A stretch of 43,424 nt of DNA from JAWAAW01 sp038884575 (GTDB taxonomy: Archaea > Nanobdellota > Nanobdellia > Woesearchaeales > ARS49). Location of the stretch: the NCBI GenBank assembly GCA_038884575.1, contig JAWABQ010000006.1, forward strand, positions 1 to 43,424. The letters are read 5' to 3'. Every line of letters starts with the position of its first letter. Position 1 is the first letter of the stretch. The notes under the pieces were generated by a model. The model made no database searches and was not told the origin of the DNA. It saw only the letters and a program-made list of their open reading frames with translations. This document shows, one piece after another, positions 22,403 through 31,262 of the stretch. Position numbers and translations under genes: made by a program.

Positions 22403-22834
22403 TCAGGAAAGGTCTGTGAACTCGCCATACGGGTGGATGAGCTTCCAGCCGTTGTCCTTCAGCCTTAGCACTACTGTCTGGTTGGCAAGGACAAACCTGC
22501 CGTCCATTGTCTCAACCTCCAAAGCTGCAGAGACCACAGACTGGCTCCCTGTGTTTGACTGCTCAGACGCGAATACAAGCCTTATTGCCTTTGCACTTTT
22601 GTAAAAGCCGCCAAGATGGTTTGCAAAGCGCAGTTCTGTGTGAGCAGTCGGCTCCAGCGCCTTCCAGCCGTCAGACACGAGCGTGTACATCGTCTTATAG
22701 TCCTTGGCGCCCCATGCGGCATAATACTTCTGCACAATCTCGACAGGGGTGCCAGCGACAAAAGGGGTTTGCTCCCTTGCCCTGCAGGCTGCAAGAAGCA
22801 GCGCGAGCAGGAAAAACAAAATTATTTTTTTCAT
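22403..22834 (-). CDS. Lipoprotein with an NTF2-like domain (143 aa)
   Basis: Signal peptide with lipobox L-L-A-A-C (Cys17). The mature domain begins with helix PVEIVQKYYAAWGAKDYKTMYTLVSDG, typical of the NTF2/SnoaL-like or DUF4878 fold, and ends in a beta strand NGWKLIHPYGE, also typical. Such domains bind small ligands or protein partners. ATG 22834 is chosen because a GGTGA site precedes it, overlapping the upstream stop; earlier starts are TTG or GTG. It probably forms a transcript with the secreted Cys-rich protein upstream. Confidence 0.8.
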   Translation of the reverse strand: MKKIILFFLLALLLAACRAREQTPFVAGTPVEIVQKYYAAWGAKDYKTMYTLVSDGWKALEPTAHTELRFANHLGGFYKSAKAIRLVFASEQSNTGSQSVVSAALEVETMDGRFVLANQTVVLRLKDNGWKLIHPYGEFTDLS

Positions 22835-22839
22835 AATGC

Positions 22840-24432
22840 TCACCAAGTCCTAATTATTGGAATGCTGCCTGGAATTGATATTGACGGCTGGAGGCTTGGC
22901 AGGCGCACCTTTCCGCACACAAAGTAAGCATCCTTATTCTTGCCATCGATTGTTGTTGACCAGGCCTTTCCGCAGCCAGTCCAGCTGACTGCTTCACCCA
23001 TAGAGCCAGAGATTGGAACAGTGCATGCCCCAATGCCTGTGCAGCTCCCTTTTGAGGAAACACAAGTCTGCTGCAAGCCTGTAAAGATGAACCTGCATGT
23101 GACATTCTCTGTCACTCCCCCTATGCACGCGCCGTTCTCGCACCCCTGCGGGCAGTCATAAAGCCTTGACTCGCCAAGCCCCTGGGCATTGCAGAACATC
23201 TCCCTCACCTGCCCGTCAATGCAGGCATCCTCCCTTGGGGCTGTCGGGAATGAGGCAAGGGCGCCTGTAACGCTTCCCCTGACATTGTAATTCAGGCCGT
23301 TGTCAGAATCCTGGCAGGGCGGGCACTGCTGCTTTGCATCGGGGATGTAAACACAAGTGCCGTCAGTGCATGCTGCAGGGCAGGAGACTGCATTGTGGCA
23401 TGCAGGACTTATCTCATTGCCCCTGAGGCAGCGGTAGCCTGTGCAAAGGTCAGCTGCATAAGTGTAATTCTCGCGCCTTCCCTGCTCCCACACCATCTGA
23501 ATCCCTGCGCACCCAGCAGCCTGGGCAGCAATCGCAATGCATGCGCCATCCTGGCAGCCGGCCGGGCAGAGCACGCCCTGCCTTCCCCTGTATTTGCCCT
23601 GCTGGCAGAAATTCTCAACAAGATAGGATCCTGACGAGCATGAATCGCTGAAGACAGCAGACGCGCCTGACGGCGCAGTGTATGTAACGCTGCCTTTTGT
23701 GAAGACATCAGGCCTTGCCGAGGAAGTCAATGCAGTGCCTGAGTAAATTCCAATGTTGTAAGAAATGCTGTTGTCAGAGTCAGAGCAGAAAGGTCCTGCC
23801 ACAGGGTTGCAGTTGGGGTTTCCCACAAAGCTTTCCTCGCTGTAAGCAGTGCCGTCAAGCGTAACAATCTGTGTTTGTGCGCCTGCGATATTGCCGTCGC
23901 CATTCTGGTCTATTGCCAGGCTGCCTGCATCAGGGTAGACATAAACCGTGTAAGTAACCCCTCCTGCGACCATGTTGGTGATGTTCTGTCCGCTGTAAGT
24001 GATTTCGCGCTGGCCTGTTGCAAGGTCTGTTAACATGAGCCTGCGGTTTGCCTTGTCAATCGCAGCAAACCTGAACACATGGCTGAAAGGAGTCCCTGCC
24101 GCACTGGAAAGGACAAAGTACTCGTTAAGCGCTATGTTGGGGCTGAAAGGGCTGTCTGCCTCCTTGAAATGAAGCCTGTAATTTCCTTCGGGAGAGGCAA
24201 TATCCACGCGGTCAGGCATCACTTTTATGTCAAACCTGAGGATAAGGCTCTCCTTTGTAACAATGTCAACCGCTGTCGGGCATGGCGGAAAGCCTGCATT
24301 CTGCTGCATTATTATCCTTCCTGTAACCTGCGCAAATCCCCATTTTGCATTGCTCTTCAGCACAAGCGCGTTAACGCTGAAAACAGAAATCAGCATGAAA
24401 AGTATTGCCGCAAAAACAAGCATTTTCTTCAT
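22840..24432 (-). CDS. Secreted Cys-rich repeat protein (530 aa)
   Basis: A Sec signal peptide (1-22, ends SVNA) is followed by a beta-rich region to about 220. The Cys-rich second half contains at least three copies of a module ending C-P-x-G/A-C-x-D/N-G-x-C (CPAGCQDGACIA, CPAACTDGTCVY, CPQGCENGACIG), plus two CxDSDNGxxYNxxG-like linkers (DSDNSISYN, DSDNGLNYN). It resembles other archaeal secreted proteins with small disulfide repeats. There is no lipobox or C-terminal anchor, so it is probably shed or held by partners. SD GAGGTA precedes the ATG; the TATA box overlaps the neighbouring ATPase stop. Confidence 0.8.
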   Translation of the reverse strand: MKKMLVFAAILFMLISVFSVNALVLKSNAKWGFAQVTGRIIMQQNAGFPPCPTAVDIVTKESLILRFDIKVMPDRVDIASPEGNYRLHFKEADSPFSPNIALNEYFVLSSAAGTPFSHVFRFAAIDKANRRLMLTDLATGQREITYSGQNITNMVAGGVTYTVYVYPDAGSLAIDQNGDGNIAGAQTQIVTLDGTAYSEESFVGNPNCNPVAGPFCSDSDNSISYNIGIYSGTALTSSARPDVFTKGSVTYTAPSGASAVFSDSCSSGSYLVENFCQQGKYRGRQGVLCPAGCQDGACIAIAAQAAGCAGIQMVWEQGRRENYTYAADLCTGYRCLRGNEISPACHNAVSCPAACTDGTCVYIPDAKQQCPPCQDSDNGLNYNVRGSVTGALASFPTAPREDACIDGQVREMFCNAQGLGESRLYDCPQGCENGACIGGVTENVTCRFIFTGLQQTCVSSKGSCTGIGACTVPISGSMGEAVSWTGCGKAWSTTIDGKNKDAYFVCGKVRLPSLQPSISIPGSIPIIRTW

Positions 24433-24473
24433 ATCTTATTCTACCTCGTTTTAATACAGTATCAAGTGCTTGG

Positions 24474-24482
24474 TATTTAAAA
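24474..24482 (-). promoter_or_regulatory. TATA box of the 24432 gene
   Basis: ATTTAAATA on the minus strand, 46 nt upstream of ATG 24432 and directly adjacent to the stop of the ATPase gene. Confidence 0.5.
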
Positions 24483-27095
24483 TTACCTGCGTATAAGCTT
24501 CACGACCTCGCCGAACACGAGCACGCTTGCTGAGACTCCCACTGCAATGAGCCAGTCCTGCGGAGTAAGGGCGACAGTGCTGAACAAGTGCTGAAGGAAT
24601 GGCAAATAAACCACTGCGAGCTGAAGCCCGACAGAGAGCAGTATTGCAGCCCAGAGCCAGTAATTTTTGAACACGCCGATGCTGAACAAGGACATGGTTT
24701 CTGAGCGCTGGTTGAGCACATTGAACATCTGGAACAGCATCAGTGTCGTGAATGCCATTGTCTGCGCCTTTGCCAGATGAAGATCTGGCTCGTAAAGGTC
24801 AAACACGAACAATGTGCCAAGCATCATAATCAGCCCAATCAGCAATATCATTGTCCCTCTTGACTTGTTCACGATGTTTTCCTCAATCTTCCTCGGATGC
24901 CTTTTCATCACCCCAGGCTCAGGCGGCTCAATGCCGAGGGCGAGCGCAGGGGCGCCGTCAGTGACAAGATTGATCCAGAGAATCATCAATGCAGTGACAG
25001 GCAAAGGCCAGCCAAGGAGTATTCCGGTGAAAAGCGTGAGAACCTCACCCATGTTGCTCGACAGGAGGTACTCGACAAACTTCTTGATGTTGTCAAAAAT
25101 AACCCGTCCTTCCTCAACTGCGCGCACAATTGTCGCGAAATTGTCATCAGCAAGCACCATTGCGCTGGCTTCCTTAGCCACGTCAGTGCCTGTGATTCCC
25201 ATTGCTATGCCAAGGTCTGCCTTTTTCAGCGCAGGAGCGTCATTGACGCCGTCGCCTGTCATTGCAACAACATGCCCGTTGTTCTGCAATGCCTCAACAA
25301 TCCGTATCTTGTGCGAAGGATTGACCCTTGCATAAATCCCTATTTCCTCAACCTGGCTTGAAAGGTCTGTGACGTGGTCAAGGTCAACGCCTGTTATTGC
25401 CTTGCCTTTTATTCCGAGCTCTTTCGCAATCGCCTTTGCTGTTGTGAGATGGTCGCCTGTAATCATCACGACCTTTATGCCTGCGCTGGCGCACTTTTCT
25501 ATCGCCTCCCTGACCTCATACCTTGGCGGGTCAATCATTGCCTGCAATCCCGCAAAAACAAGGTCGCCCTCAAGCTTTTCCTTTGAGCCGGGCGCTGTTT
25601 CCTTGAACGCAAACCCAAGCACCCTTAATGCCCTGTTGGCGTACGCCTCGCTCATTGCAAGGACTTTTTCCGCATCAGCCCTTGAGAACCTGACAATCTT
25701 GCCGTGCAATAACTGCCTTGTGCAAAGCTTTACCACGACTTCAGGCGCGCCTTTTGTGCACACAAGCAGTTTTGCGCCCTTCCTGTGCACTGTTGTCATT
25801 ATTTTCCGTTCGCTCGTGAACTCGACCTCCCTGAGCCGGGGATAAGTTATGTTCAGCTGCTCAACATTAATGCCTGCCTTTCTCGCGCTGACAATCAATG
25901 CCGCCTCTGTCGGGTCCCCAATCACATTCCAGTCATTGTTCTCCTGCTCAACCTTTGCATTGTTGTTCAGTGCGCCGATTTTAAGGAGTAGGGAAAACTG
26001 GTCCGGGTTTTTTGCGAACTTTCCGTCAGGGCTGTAGCCAGAGCCAGACACTGCTATTGACTCCTGATTGGCATAAACGTGCTTTACTGTCATCTGGTTG
26101 TGTGTCATCGTGCCTGTCTTGTCAGCGCATATGACAGAGCACGCGCCAAGAGTCTCAACAGAAGGCAGCTTCCTGACAAGCGCGCTGCGCTTTGCCATCC
26201 TCTGCACGCCAAGAGCCAAAGCAACCGTGACAACAGCAGGAAGCCCTTCTGGAATTGCAGCCACGGCAAGCGCAATCGCTGCAAGGAACATTTCAAAAAC
26301 AGGCAGGCCGTAAAACACGCCGGCGCCGAAAACAATCAGCGCAATCAGTATGACAAGCAGGCCCAGCATTTTGCTGAGGCTTGAGAGCTTTTTCTGCAAA
26401 GGCGTCGGCTCTGCCTTTGTTTCCTTTATCAGCTTTGCAATCTTTCCTATTTCCGTTGCCATTCCTGTGCTGACAACAACTGCCTTGCCCCTGCCGCTTG
26501 TGACTATCGTGCCTGAAAAGACCATGTTCTGCTGGTCTGCAACTGTTATGTGGTCGTGCAGTGTTTCAGGGCTTTTCATGACAGGTGTTGATTCACCTGT
26601 CAAAGAGGCTTCCTGTGTTGCAAGGTTGACTGCCTCAACAAGCCTTGCGTCAGCAGGAACCTTGTCCCCTGTCTCAAGCAGCACAATGTCGCCTGGAACG
26701 ATTTGGGATGCGTCAATCTCAACAACCTTGCCGTCCCTGAGCACTTTTGCCTTGAGGCTGACCATTTTTTTCAATGCCTCAATGGCTTCCTCTGCGCGGT
26801 ATTCCTGCAGACAGCCGAGAATTGCATTCAGGACAACTATTGCCGCGATTACCCAGAAATCAGTCCATTCAGGAATCAATGCGCAAATCAGCATTGCAGC
26901 AAGCAAAATCCACACAATCGGGCTTGCAAACTGGTTAAGGAATATCTTAACCAACGAAACCTTGTGCGCCTCCTCAATGCTATTTGGGCCGTACTGAGAA
27001 AGCCTCTGCCCTGCATCTGCCGATGAAAGCCCGCGCTCTGCAGAAGACTTCAATTCCCTGAGGACAGCAGGCACAGACTGGTCAAACCACGGCAT
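24483..27095 (-). CDS. P2-type cation-transporting ATPase (Ca2+-ATPase-like, 870 aa)
   Basis: Pumps cations across the membrane, coupled to ATP hydrolysis. Visible parts are the cation-transporter N domain (1-60), LTGES of the actuator domain (165-169), the IPEGLPAVVTVAL segment of helix 4 (281-293), the phosphorylation site CADKTGTMTHNQ (Asp325), TGDGVNDAPALKKADLGIAMG and the C-terminal helices with NLVTDGAPALALG. The PEGLP helix 4 together with the N-x2-x-D residues of helix 6 is the SERCA/PMR1 pattern for Ca2+. Full length. It shares a divergent promoter region with the CBS-domain gene. Confidence 0.93.
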   Translation of the reverse strand: MPWFDQSVPAVLRELKSSAERGLSSADAGQRLSQYGPNSIEEAHKVSLVKIFLNQFASPIVWILLAAMLICALIPEWTDFWVIAAIVVLNAILGCLQEYRAEEAIEALKKMVSLKAKVLRDGKVVEIDASQIVPGDIVLLETGDKVPADARLVEAVNLATQEASLTGESTPVMKSPETLHDHITVADQQNMVFSGTIVTSGRGKAVVVSTGMATEIGKIAKLIKETKAEPTPLQKKLSSLSKMLGLLVILIALIVFGAGVFYGLPVFEMFLAAIALAVAAIPEGLPAVVTVALALGVQRMAKRSALVRKLPSVETLGACSVICADKTGTMTHNQMTVKHVYANQESIAVSGSGYSPDGKFAKNPDQFSLLLKIGALNNNAKVEQENNDWNVIGDPTEAALIVSARKAGINVEQLNITYPRLREVEFTSERKIMTTVHRKGAKLLVCTKGAPEVVVKLCTRQLLHGKIVRFSRADAEKVLAMSEAYANRALRVLGFAFKETAPGSKEKLEGDLVFAGLQAMIDPPRYEVREAIEKCASAGIKVVMITGDHLTTAKAIAKELGIKGKAITGVDLDHVTDLSSQVEEIGIYARVNPSHKIRIVEALQNNGHVVAMTGDGVNDAPALKKADLGIAMGITGTDVAKEASAMVLADDNFATIVRAVEEGRVIFDNIKKFVEYLLSSNMGEVLTLFTGILLGWPLPVTALMILWINLVTDGAPALALGIEPPEPGVMKRHPRKIEENIVNKSRGTMILLIGLIMMLGTLFVFDLYEPDLHLAKAQTMAFTTLMLFQMFNVLNQRSETMSLFSIGVFKNYWLWAAILLSVGLQLAVVYLPFLQHLFSTVALTPQDWLIAVGVSASVLVFGEVVKLIRR

Positions 27096-27120
27096 GGGGC
27101 AGTTTCGATGTTTAATGCTA

Positions 27121-27130
27121 TATAAATATT
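27121..27130 (-). promoter_or_regulatory. TATA box of the P-type ATPase gene
   Basis: AATATTTATA on the minus strand, 30 nt before ATG 27095, which fits a nearly leaderless transcript. The 168-nt region between here and 27264 holds the two divergent promoters and nothing else I can identify. Confidence 0.55.
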
Positions 27131-27224
27131 ACTTACAAAAAGCACTGCGGTGCAACAATAGCATCCTCACTCATGCGCTCCTAACTCCGTTATGTCGCGC
27201 GAGTTCGGAGAACCAATAATAACG

Positions 27225-27232
27225 TTTATATA
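27225..27232 (+). promoter_or_regulatory. TATA box of the CBS-domain gene
   Basis: TTTATATA at 35 nt before ATG 27264; supports that start rather than the upstream ATG at 27192, which lies before the TATA box. Confidence 0.55.
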
Positions 27233-27263
27233 CCACGCACTTCTTTCATTCCAACGAAAAAAG

Positions 27264-28130
27264 ATGGTTGTTGCCGCAGACATACTCAGGACTGATTTTA
27301 TTGTTGCAAGTGTTGATGATACTGTGTCGTCGCTTATCGGGCAGATGGAAAGGCACGATGAGTGTTATGCTGTCGTGTTTGAGAAGAATGATTACAAGGG
27401 AATTGTAGCAAAGAAATGGCTTTTGTCCTCAAGGATTGACCCTGCAACAATGAGGATTAAGAACCTCATAAGCCACCGCTCAAAGAGCAAGACCCCGTTC
27501 TTTGTCCCAAAACTCTCCCCAGACACTGAACTGAAAGAGATTGCGCGGCTTATGGCAACAGCAGACGTGCATGCACTGCCGGTAATCTTCACAGAAAACA
27601 AGAAGGAAAAAGTAATGGGCGTGGTGCACTCAATCGATGTCATTGCAAACCTGAAAACATTCTATTCAAGGGTAAGGGCAGACGAGCTTGCAAACATGAA
27701 GCTTGTCACAGCCCACCAGGATGACGAGCTCAGCAAGGCAATGAGCCTTATGAGCAGGCAGGGAATCAGCAAGATTGTCGTGGTTGACAGCCAGAACAGG
27801 CTCACAGGCATACTCGGGCTAACAGACATCCTGATTGATGTCCAGTTGTTCCCGCGCTCAAGGATGCGCATACCAAAGGCAGCAAGCCACCAGATGGGAA
27901 AACATACAGGCTTTGGGGTTGGCGAAAAAACAAACCTCCTCAAGATGCCTGTACGCAATGTCCTCACGCACGTGCCAAACTGCATAACAGCAGCGCCAGA
28001 CGAATCAATGGCAAACATCATAGACCTGATGAAGGAAAACGATGTCAGTTCTGTTGTGCTTGTCAAGAAAGATATCCCTGTCGGAATCATCACGATAAAA
28101 GACATTTTAGAAGATTTTAGCAGGGCGTGA
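27264..28130 (+). CDS. Four-CBS-domain protein (288 aa)
   Basis: Four tandem CBS domains in two pairs: near residues 8-60 (DILRTDFIVASVDDT), 68-130 (VHALPVIFTENKK..VMGVVHSIDVI), 147-200 (GISKIVVVDSQNRLTGILGLTDIL) and 232-285 (VSSVVLVKKDIPVGIITIKDIL). Such Bateman modules bind adenine nucleotides and sense energy state. No enzymatic domain is attached, so it should act on a partner. It lies between the ATPase and the glycogen regulator. Target unknown. Confidence 0.9.
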   Translation: MVVAADILRTDFIVASVDDTVSSLIGQMERHDECYAVVFEKNDYKGIVAKKWLLSSRIDPATMRIKNLISHRSKSKTPFFVPKLSPDTELKEIARLMATADVHALPVIFTENKKEKVMGVVHSIDVIANLKTFYSRVRADELANMKLVTAHQDDELSKAMSLMSRQGISKIVVVDSQNRLTGILGLTDILIDVQLFPRSRMRIPKAASHQMGKHTGFGVGEKTNLLKMPVRNVLTHVPNCITAAPDESMANIIDLMKENDVSSVVLVKKDIPVGIITIKDILEDFSRA

Positions 28131-28224
28131 TTTCCTGGTCTGATTTTTTTCTGATAGCGCCAGCCCGACGATGCCCCCTCTTCTGATTTTGATGCAGTGA
28201 AGTTCATTGTATTTAGGAAAAGAT

Positions 28225-28233
28225 TTAAATATA
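28225..28233 (+). promoter_or_regulatory. TATA box of the winged-helix/glycogen operon
   Basis: TTAAATATA about 47 nt before ATG 28276, expected to start transcription near 28254. Confidence 0.5.
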
Positions 28234-28239
28234 ACATAT

Positions 28240-28251
28240 TATACAAGTATA
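28240..28251 (+). promoter_or_regulatory. Candidate operator: perfect inverted repeat at the expected transcription start
   Basis: TATAC-AA-GTATA is a perfect inverted repeat covering the expected start site downstream of the TATA box. It lies just before a winged-helix gene, so autoregulation is plausible. AT-rich promoters make short palindromes likely by chance. Confidence 0.4.
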
Positions 28252-28275
28252 CAAAAATCACTACTGGTTACGCTA

Positions 28276-28539
28276 ATGCCAATACCGAAAGACAGAAACC
28301 CCAAGCGAACATTCAGGGAACTGAGGCAGAAAATCCTCGCAGTACTTCTAAAGGGAAGAAAGACAGTAAACCAGCTTGCAAAAGACACAGGAATCAACTG
28401 GAAGACTGTTGACAACCACCTTATCTGGCTCAAAGGCAGGGGGTTTGTCAGGGAGGTATTTGCAAGCTCTTACGTAAAAATCTACGAGCTGAGCGAGGAA
28501 GGCAGGAAATTCCTCGGCGTGGAGGGCGAGCCCCGATGA
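28276..28539 (+). CDS. Small winged-helix transcription regulator (87 aa)
   Basis: A compact helix-turn-helix protein: FRELRQKILAVLLKGRKTVNQLAKDTGINWKTVDNHLIWLKGRGFVREV, with wing SSYVKIYELSEEG. It resembles ArsR/MarR-like winged helix regulators. No ligand-binding domain or Cys motif is visible. Its stop overlaps the start of the glycogen-synthase-like gene by 4 nt (ATGA), so it probably controls the operon that contains the GT, the GH57 enzyme and perhaps itself. ATG 28276 avoids running through the promoter. Confidence 0.82.
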   Translation: MPIPKDRNPKRTFRELRQKILAVLLKGRKTVNQLAKDTGINWKTVDNHLIWLKGRGFVREVFASSYVKIYELSEEGRKFLGVEGEPR

Positions 28540-29744
28540 CGCGCGTGCTGATGCTCGGCTGGGAATTCCCGCCATACAAGACAGGCGGGCTTGGCACAGC
28601 CTGCTACGGGCTCACCAAAGGGCTTGCAAGAAACGGAGTGCAAGTCACGTTCGTGATGCCTGTTGCGCCGCAGGGGGCAAAAGCAGAATTTGTAAAGCTG
28701 CTCGGCGCAAACCAGTTCAGCAAAAACATCAAAGTGCTAAAAGTGCCCTCCACCCTCGCCCCGTACCAGACAGCAGACCAGTACGCAGAGGATTATGCGC
28801 CGCTAAGCACAAAAGGGGTTTACGGAAAAGACATTTACACAGAGGCAAGGCGCTTTGCAAGGATTGCAAGGATAATTGCCGGAAAGGAAAAGCACGATGT
28901 AATCCACGCGCACGACTGGATGACATACGAGGCAGGAATCGAGGCAAGAAAAGTCTCAGGAAAGCCTTTGGTTGTCCACATCCACGCAACAGAATTTGAC
29001 CGCACAGCAGACAACCCAAACACATACATCTCGCACATCGAGTACCAAGGCCTGAAAGAGGCAGACCTCATCATTGCAAACAGCAACTTCACAAAGAACA
29101 ACGTGATGAAACACTACAAGATTCCCGGGGAAAAAATCAGGGTTGTCCACTGGGGAATAGAGGAGGACAACCCATGCTACCACACAAATTACCGCTCCCA
29201 GCTGAACAAAAACAACAAGATAGTGCTCTTCCTCGGAAGGATAACAATACAAAAAGGCCCTGACTACTTCATAGAGGTCGCAAAGAAAGTTCTTGCCTTT
29301 GAGCCAAATGCGCTGTTTGTCATAGCAGGCGACGGGGACATGATGCCAAGGATAATCAACCGCGCGCACGAGCTCGGCATAGCAGACAGGGTTGTCTTCA
29401 CAGGGTTCCTGCAGGGCGCTGATGTGCACAAGGCATTCCAGATGGCAGACGTCTACGTAATGCCAAGCATTTCAGAGCCTTTCGGCCTTGTCGCCCTGGA
29501 AAGCCTGAAGAACAGGACGCCGGTCATAATAAGCAGGCAGAGCGGGGTGTCAGAAGTCCTGAAGAACTGCCTTAAGGTTGACTTCTGGGACATCAACAAG
29601 ATGACAGACATGATAGTCAATGTGCTGCGCCACAGCGAGCTGCACCAGGAGCTCAGCGAGCGCGGTCACGCTGAATCAAACAGGTTCAACCTTGACGAGC
29701 CTGCAAGAAAAGTCCATGACGCATACAAAGAGGTGATCAAATGA
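28536..29744 (+). CDS. Glycogen/starch-synthase-like glycosyltransferase (GT4/GT5-type GT-B, 402 aa)
   Basis: A GT-B retaining glycosyltransferase. N-terminal donor loop KTGGLGTACYGLTKGL (15-30), HAHDW (124-128), GRITIQKG (234-241, Arg and Lys of the phosphate site) and SEPFGLVALE (313-322) with E-x7-E. The N-terminal signature resembles bacterial GlgA, but the shorter chain fits the GT4 archaeal group. It is followed by the GH57 gene with 4-nt overlap, a typical pair for alpha-glucan metabolism. Substrate is inferred. It differs from the GT3 synthase at 10101. Confidence 0.82.
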   Translation: MTRVLMLGWEFPPYKTGGLGTACYGLTKGLARNGVQVTFVMPVAPQGAKAEFVKLLGANQFSKNIKVLKVPSTLAPYQTADQYAEDYAPLSTKGVYGKDIYTEARRFARIARIIAGKEKHDVIHAHDWMTYEAGIEARKVSGKPLVVHIHATEFDRTADNPNTYISHIEYQGLKEADLIIANSNFTKNNVMKHYKIPGEKIRVVHWGIEEDNPCYHTNYRSQLNKNNKIVLFLGRITIQKGPDYFIEVAKKVLAFEPNALFVIAGDGDMMPRIINRAHELGIADRVVFTGFLQGADVHKAFQMADVYVMPSISEPFGLVALESLKNRTPVIISRQSGVSEVLKNCLKVDFWDINKMTDMIVNVLRHSELHQELSERGHAESNRFNLDEPARKVHDAYKEVIK

Positions 29745-30958
29745 CAAACATTTGCCTGTATTTCCAGGTGCACCAGCCATTCAGGATGATAAAATACAAT
29801 GTGTTTGACATAGGCCGCAGCACGAGCTACTTTGACGAGCACAAAAACAGGGAAATCATGCAGAAAGTCGCAAAAAAATGCTACATTCCTGCAAACAGGA
29901 TAATAAGAAACCTCATTGCAAGGCATGATGACTTCAAGTGCGCATTCAGCATCACAGGCACGGCATTTGAGCAGTTCCAGAAATACGCCCCTGCAGTGCT
30001 TGACAGCTTTGACGACCTTGCAGCAACAGGCGCTGTCGAGTTTTTGAACGAGACTTACTACCACTCGCTCTCATTTTTGCACAATAAGGATGAGTTCGTT
30101 GACCAGGTAAGGATGCACCAGAAGCTCATAAAGGAAAACTTCAGGCAAAAGCCGGTTGTCTTCAGGAACACAGAGCTGGTTTACAACAATCACCTCGCAA
30201 AGACAGCAGAGGAGCTTGGCTACAAGGCGATACTTGCAGAAGGCGCAGACCACATCCTCGGATGGAAGTCGCCGAATTATGTCTACAAGCCGAAAACAAC
30301 AAAGCGTATGAGGCTTTTACTGAAAAACTACAAACTCTCTGACGATGTCGCATTCAGGTTCGGAGACAGAAACTGGCAGGGACACCCGCTGACAGCATCA
30401 AAGTATGCAGACTGGATAGCGCCAATACTGGGCGACACAATCAACCTGTTCATGGACTACGAGACATTTGGCGAGCACCAGTGGGAGGACACAGGCATTT
30501 TCAAGTTCCTCGAGCACCTGCCTGCGGAGTTAAGGAAAAAAGGGATATCATTCCACTGGCCGTCTGAGCTTGTCAAGGTTGAGCCAAAGGATGAGCTTGA
30601 CATCCACGCGCCAGTGAGCTGGGCTGACATTGAGCGTGACACATCAGCATGGCTCGGCAACAGGATGCAGAACGCGGCAGCGCAAAGGCTGTATTCGCTG
30701 AGGAAAGAGGTGCTTGCCAGCAGGGACGAAGCGCTTATTGATGCATGGAGGAAGCTGAGCACAAGCGACCACTTTTACTATATGTGCACAAAATGGTTCA
30801 ATGACGGGGATGTGCACAAGTACTTCAACCCGTATGACAGCCCATACGAGGCTTTCATAGCATACATGAACATACTTAACGACATCATCCTTCGCGTAAA
30901 AGGCGATGAGCGCGGCTCTGTCGGGGCTGCGCTGAAAAGATGGATGTCTATTACATGA
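29741..30958 (+). CDS. GH57 family alpha-amylase-like glycoside hydrolase (405 aa)
   Basis: Acts on alpha-glucans. GH57 conserved regions: HQP (11-13), GAVEFLNETYYHSL (97-110), the nucleophile in FRNTELVYN (Glu145) and the general acid in FMDYETFGEHQ (Asp239). The length of about 400 is typical of short archaeal GH57 amylases or branching-enzyme relatives. No signal peptide, so intracellular glycogen turnover is more likely than secretion. It overlaps the GT gene by 4 nt. Hydrolysis versus branching cannot be told apart here. Confidence 0.88.
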   Translation: MTNICLYFQVHQPFRMIKYNVFDIGRSTSYFDEHKNREIMQKVAKKCYIPANRIIRNLIARHDDFKCAFSITGTAFEQFQKYAPAVLDSFDDLAATGAVEFLNETYYHSLSFLHNKDEFVDQVRMHQKLIKENFRQKPVVFRNTELVYNNHLAKTAEELGYKAILAEGADHILGWKSPNYVYKPKTTKRMRLLLKNYKLSDDVAFRFGDRNWQGHPLTASKYADWIAPILGDTINLFMDYETFGEHQWEDTGIFKFLEHLPAELRKKGISFHWPSELVKVEPKDELDIHAPVSWADIERDTSAWLGNRMQNAAAQRLYSLRKEVLASRDEALIDAWRKLSTSDHFYYMCTKWFNDGDVHKYFNPYDSPYEAFIAYMNILNDIILRVKGDERGSVGAALKRWMSIT

Positions 30959-30968
30959 GGTGAAGAAC

Positions 30969-31235
30969 ATGAAAAAGGCAAAAAAAATTGTGAAATGCGA
31001 TGCAGAAAAGAGCTTTTACGTGAGCGATGGCAGCGTGTATGCAAGCCTTGCAGAGCTTGCAAAGGGGCTCAGGAAAATGCACCCTGACACGTACGCATAC
31101 CACGTAAACGAGCAGAAGAATGACTTCCACAACTGGATAAGGGATGTCTTCGGAGACCAGAAGCTCGCAAAGCAGGCCCTTGGCGCAAAAGACCAGAAGC
31201 AGCTCGCAAAAATCGTTGCAGCAAGGCTCAAATAA
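30969..31235 (+). CDS. Small domain protein, copy 1 (DUF5752-like, 88 aa)
   Basis: Basic N-terminus, then a short region SFYVSDGSVYASLAELAKGLRKM and the family core YHVNEQKNDFHNWIRDVFGD (44-63), followed by a helical tail. The same pattern (H-V-N-x-x-K-N-D-F-x-x-W) recurs in the next two genes and at the end of transketolase TktC. It resembles the Pfam family DUF5752 from memory; this was not searched. GAGGTGA precedes ATG 30969 (an upstream GTG at 30960 overlaps the SD). It starts 10 nt after the GH57 stop, so it belongs to the glycogen operon. Confidence 0.82.
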   Translation: MKKAKKIVKCDAEKSFYVSDGSVYASLAELAKGLRKMHPDTYAYHVNEQKNDFHNWIRDVFGDQKLAKQALGAKDQKQLAKIVAARLK

Positions 31236-31254
31236 GCCCAACAGCACAGTAATG

Positions 31255-31262
31255 TTTAAAAA
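31255..31262 (+). promoter_or_regulatory. TATA box of the DUF5752-like copy 2 gene
   Basis: TTTAAAAA about 37 nt before ATG 31296, so a second promoter may start here inside the run. Confidence 0.4.

Noticed and set aside
27096..27263. Possible tRNA or small RNA in the divergent spacer
   Set aside because: No cloverleaf, no CCA end or B-box-like GGTTCGA; the spacer is explained by two divergent promoters.
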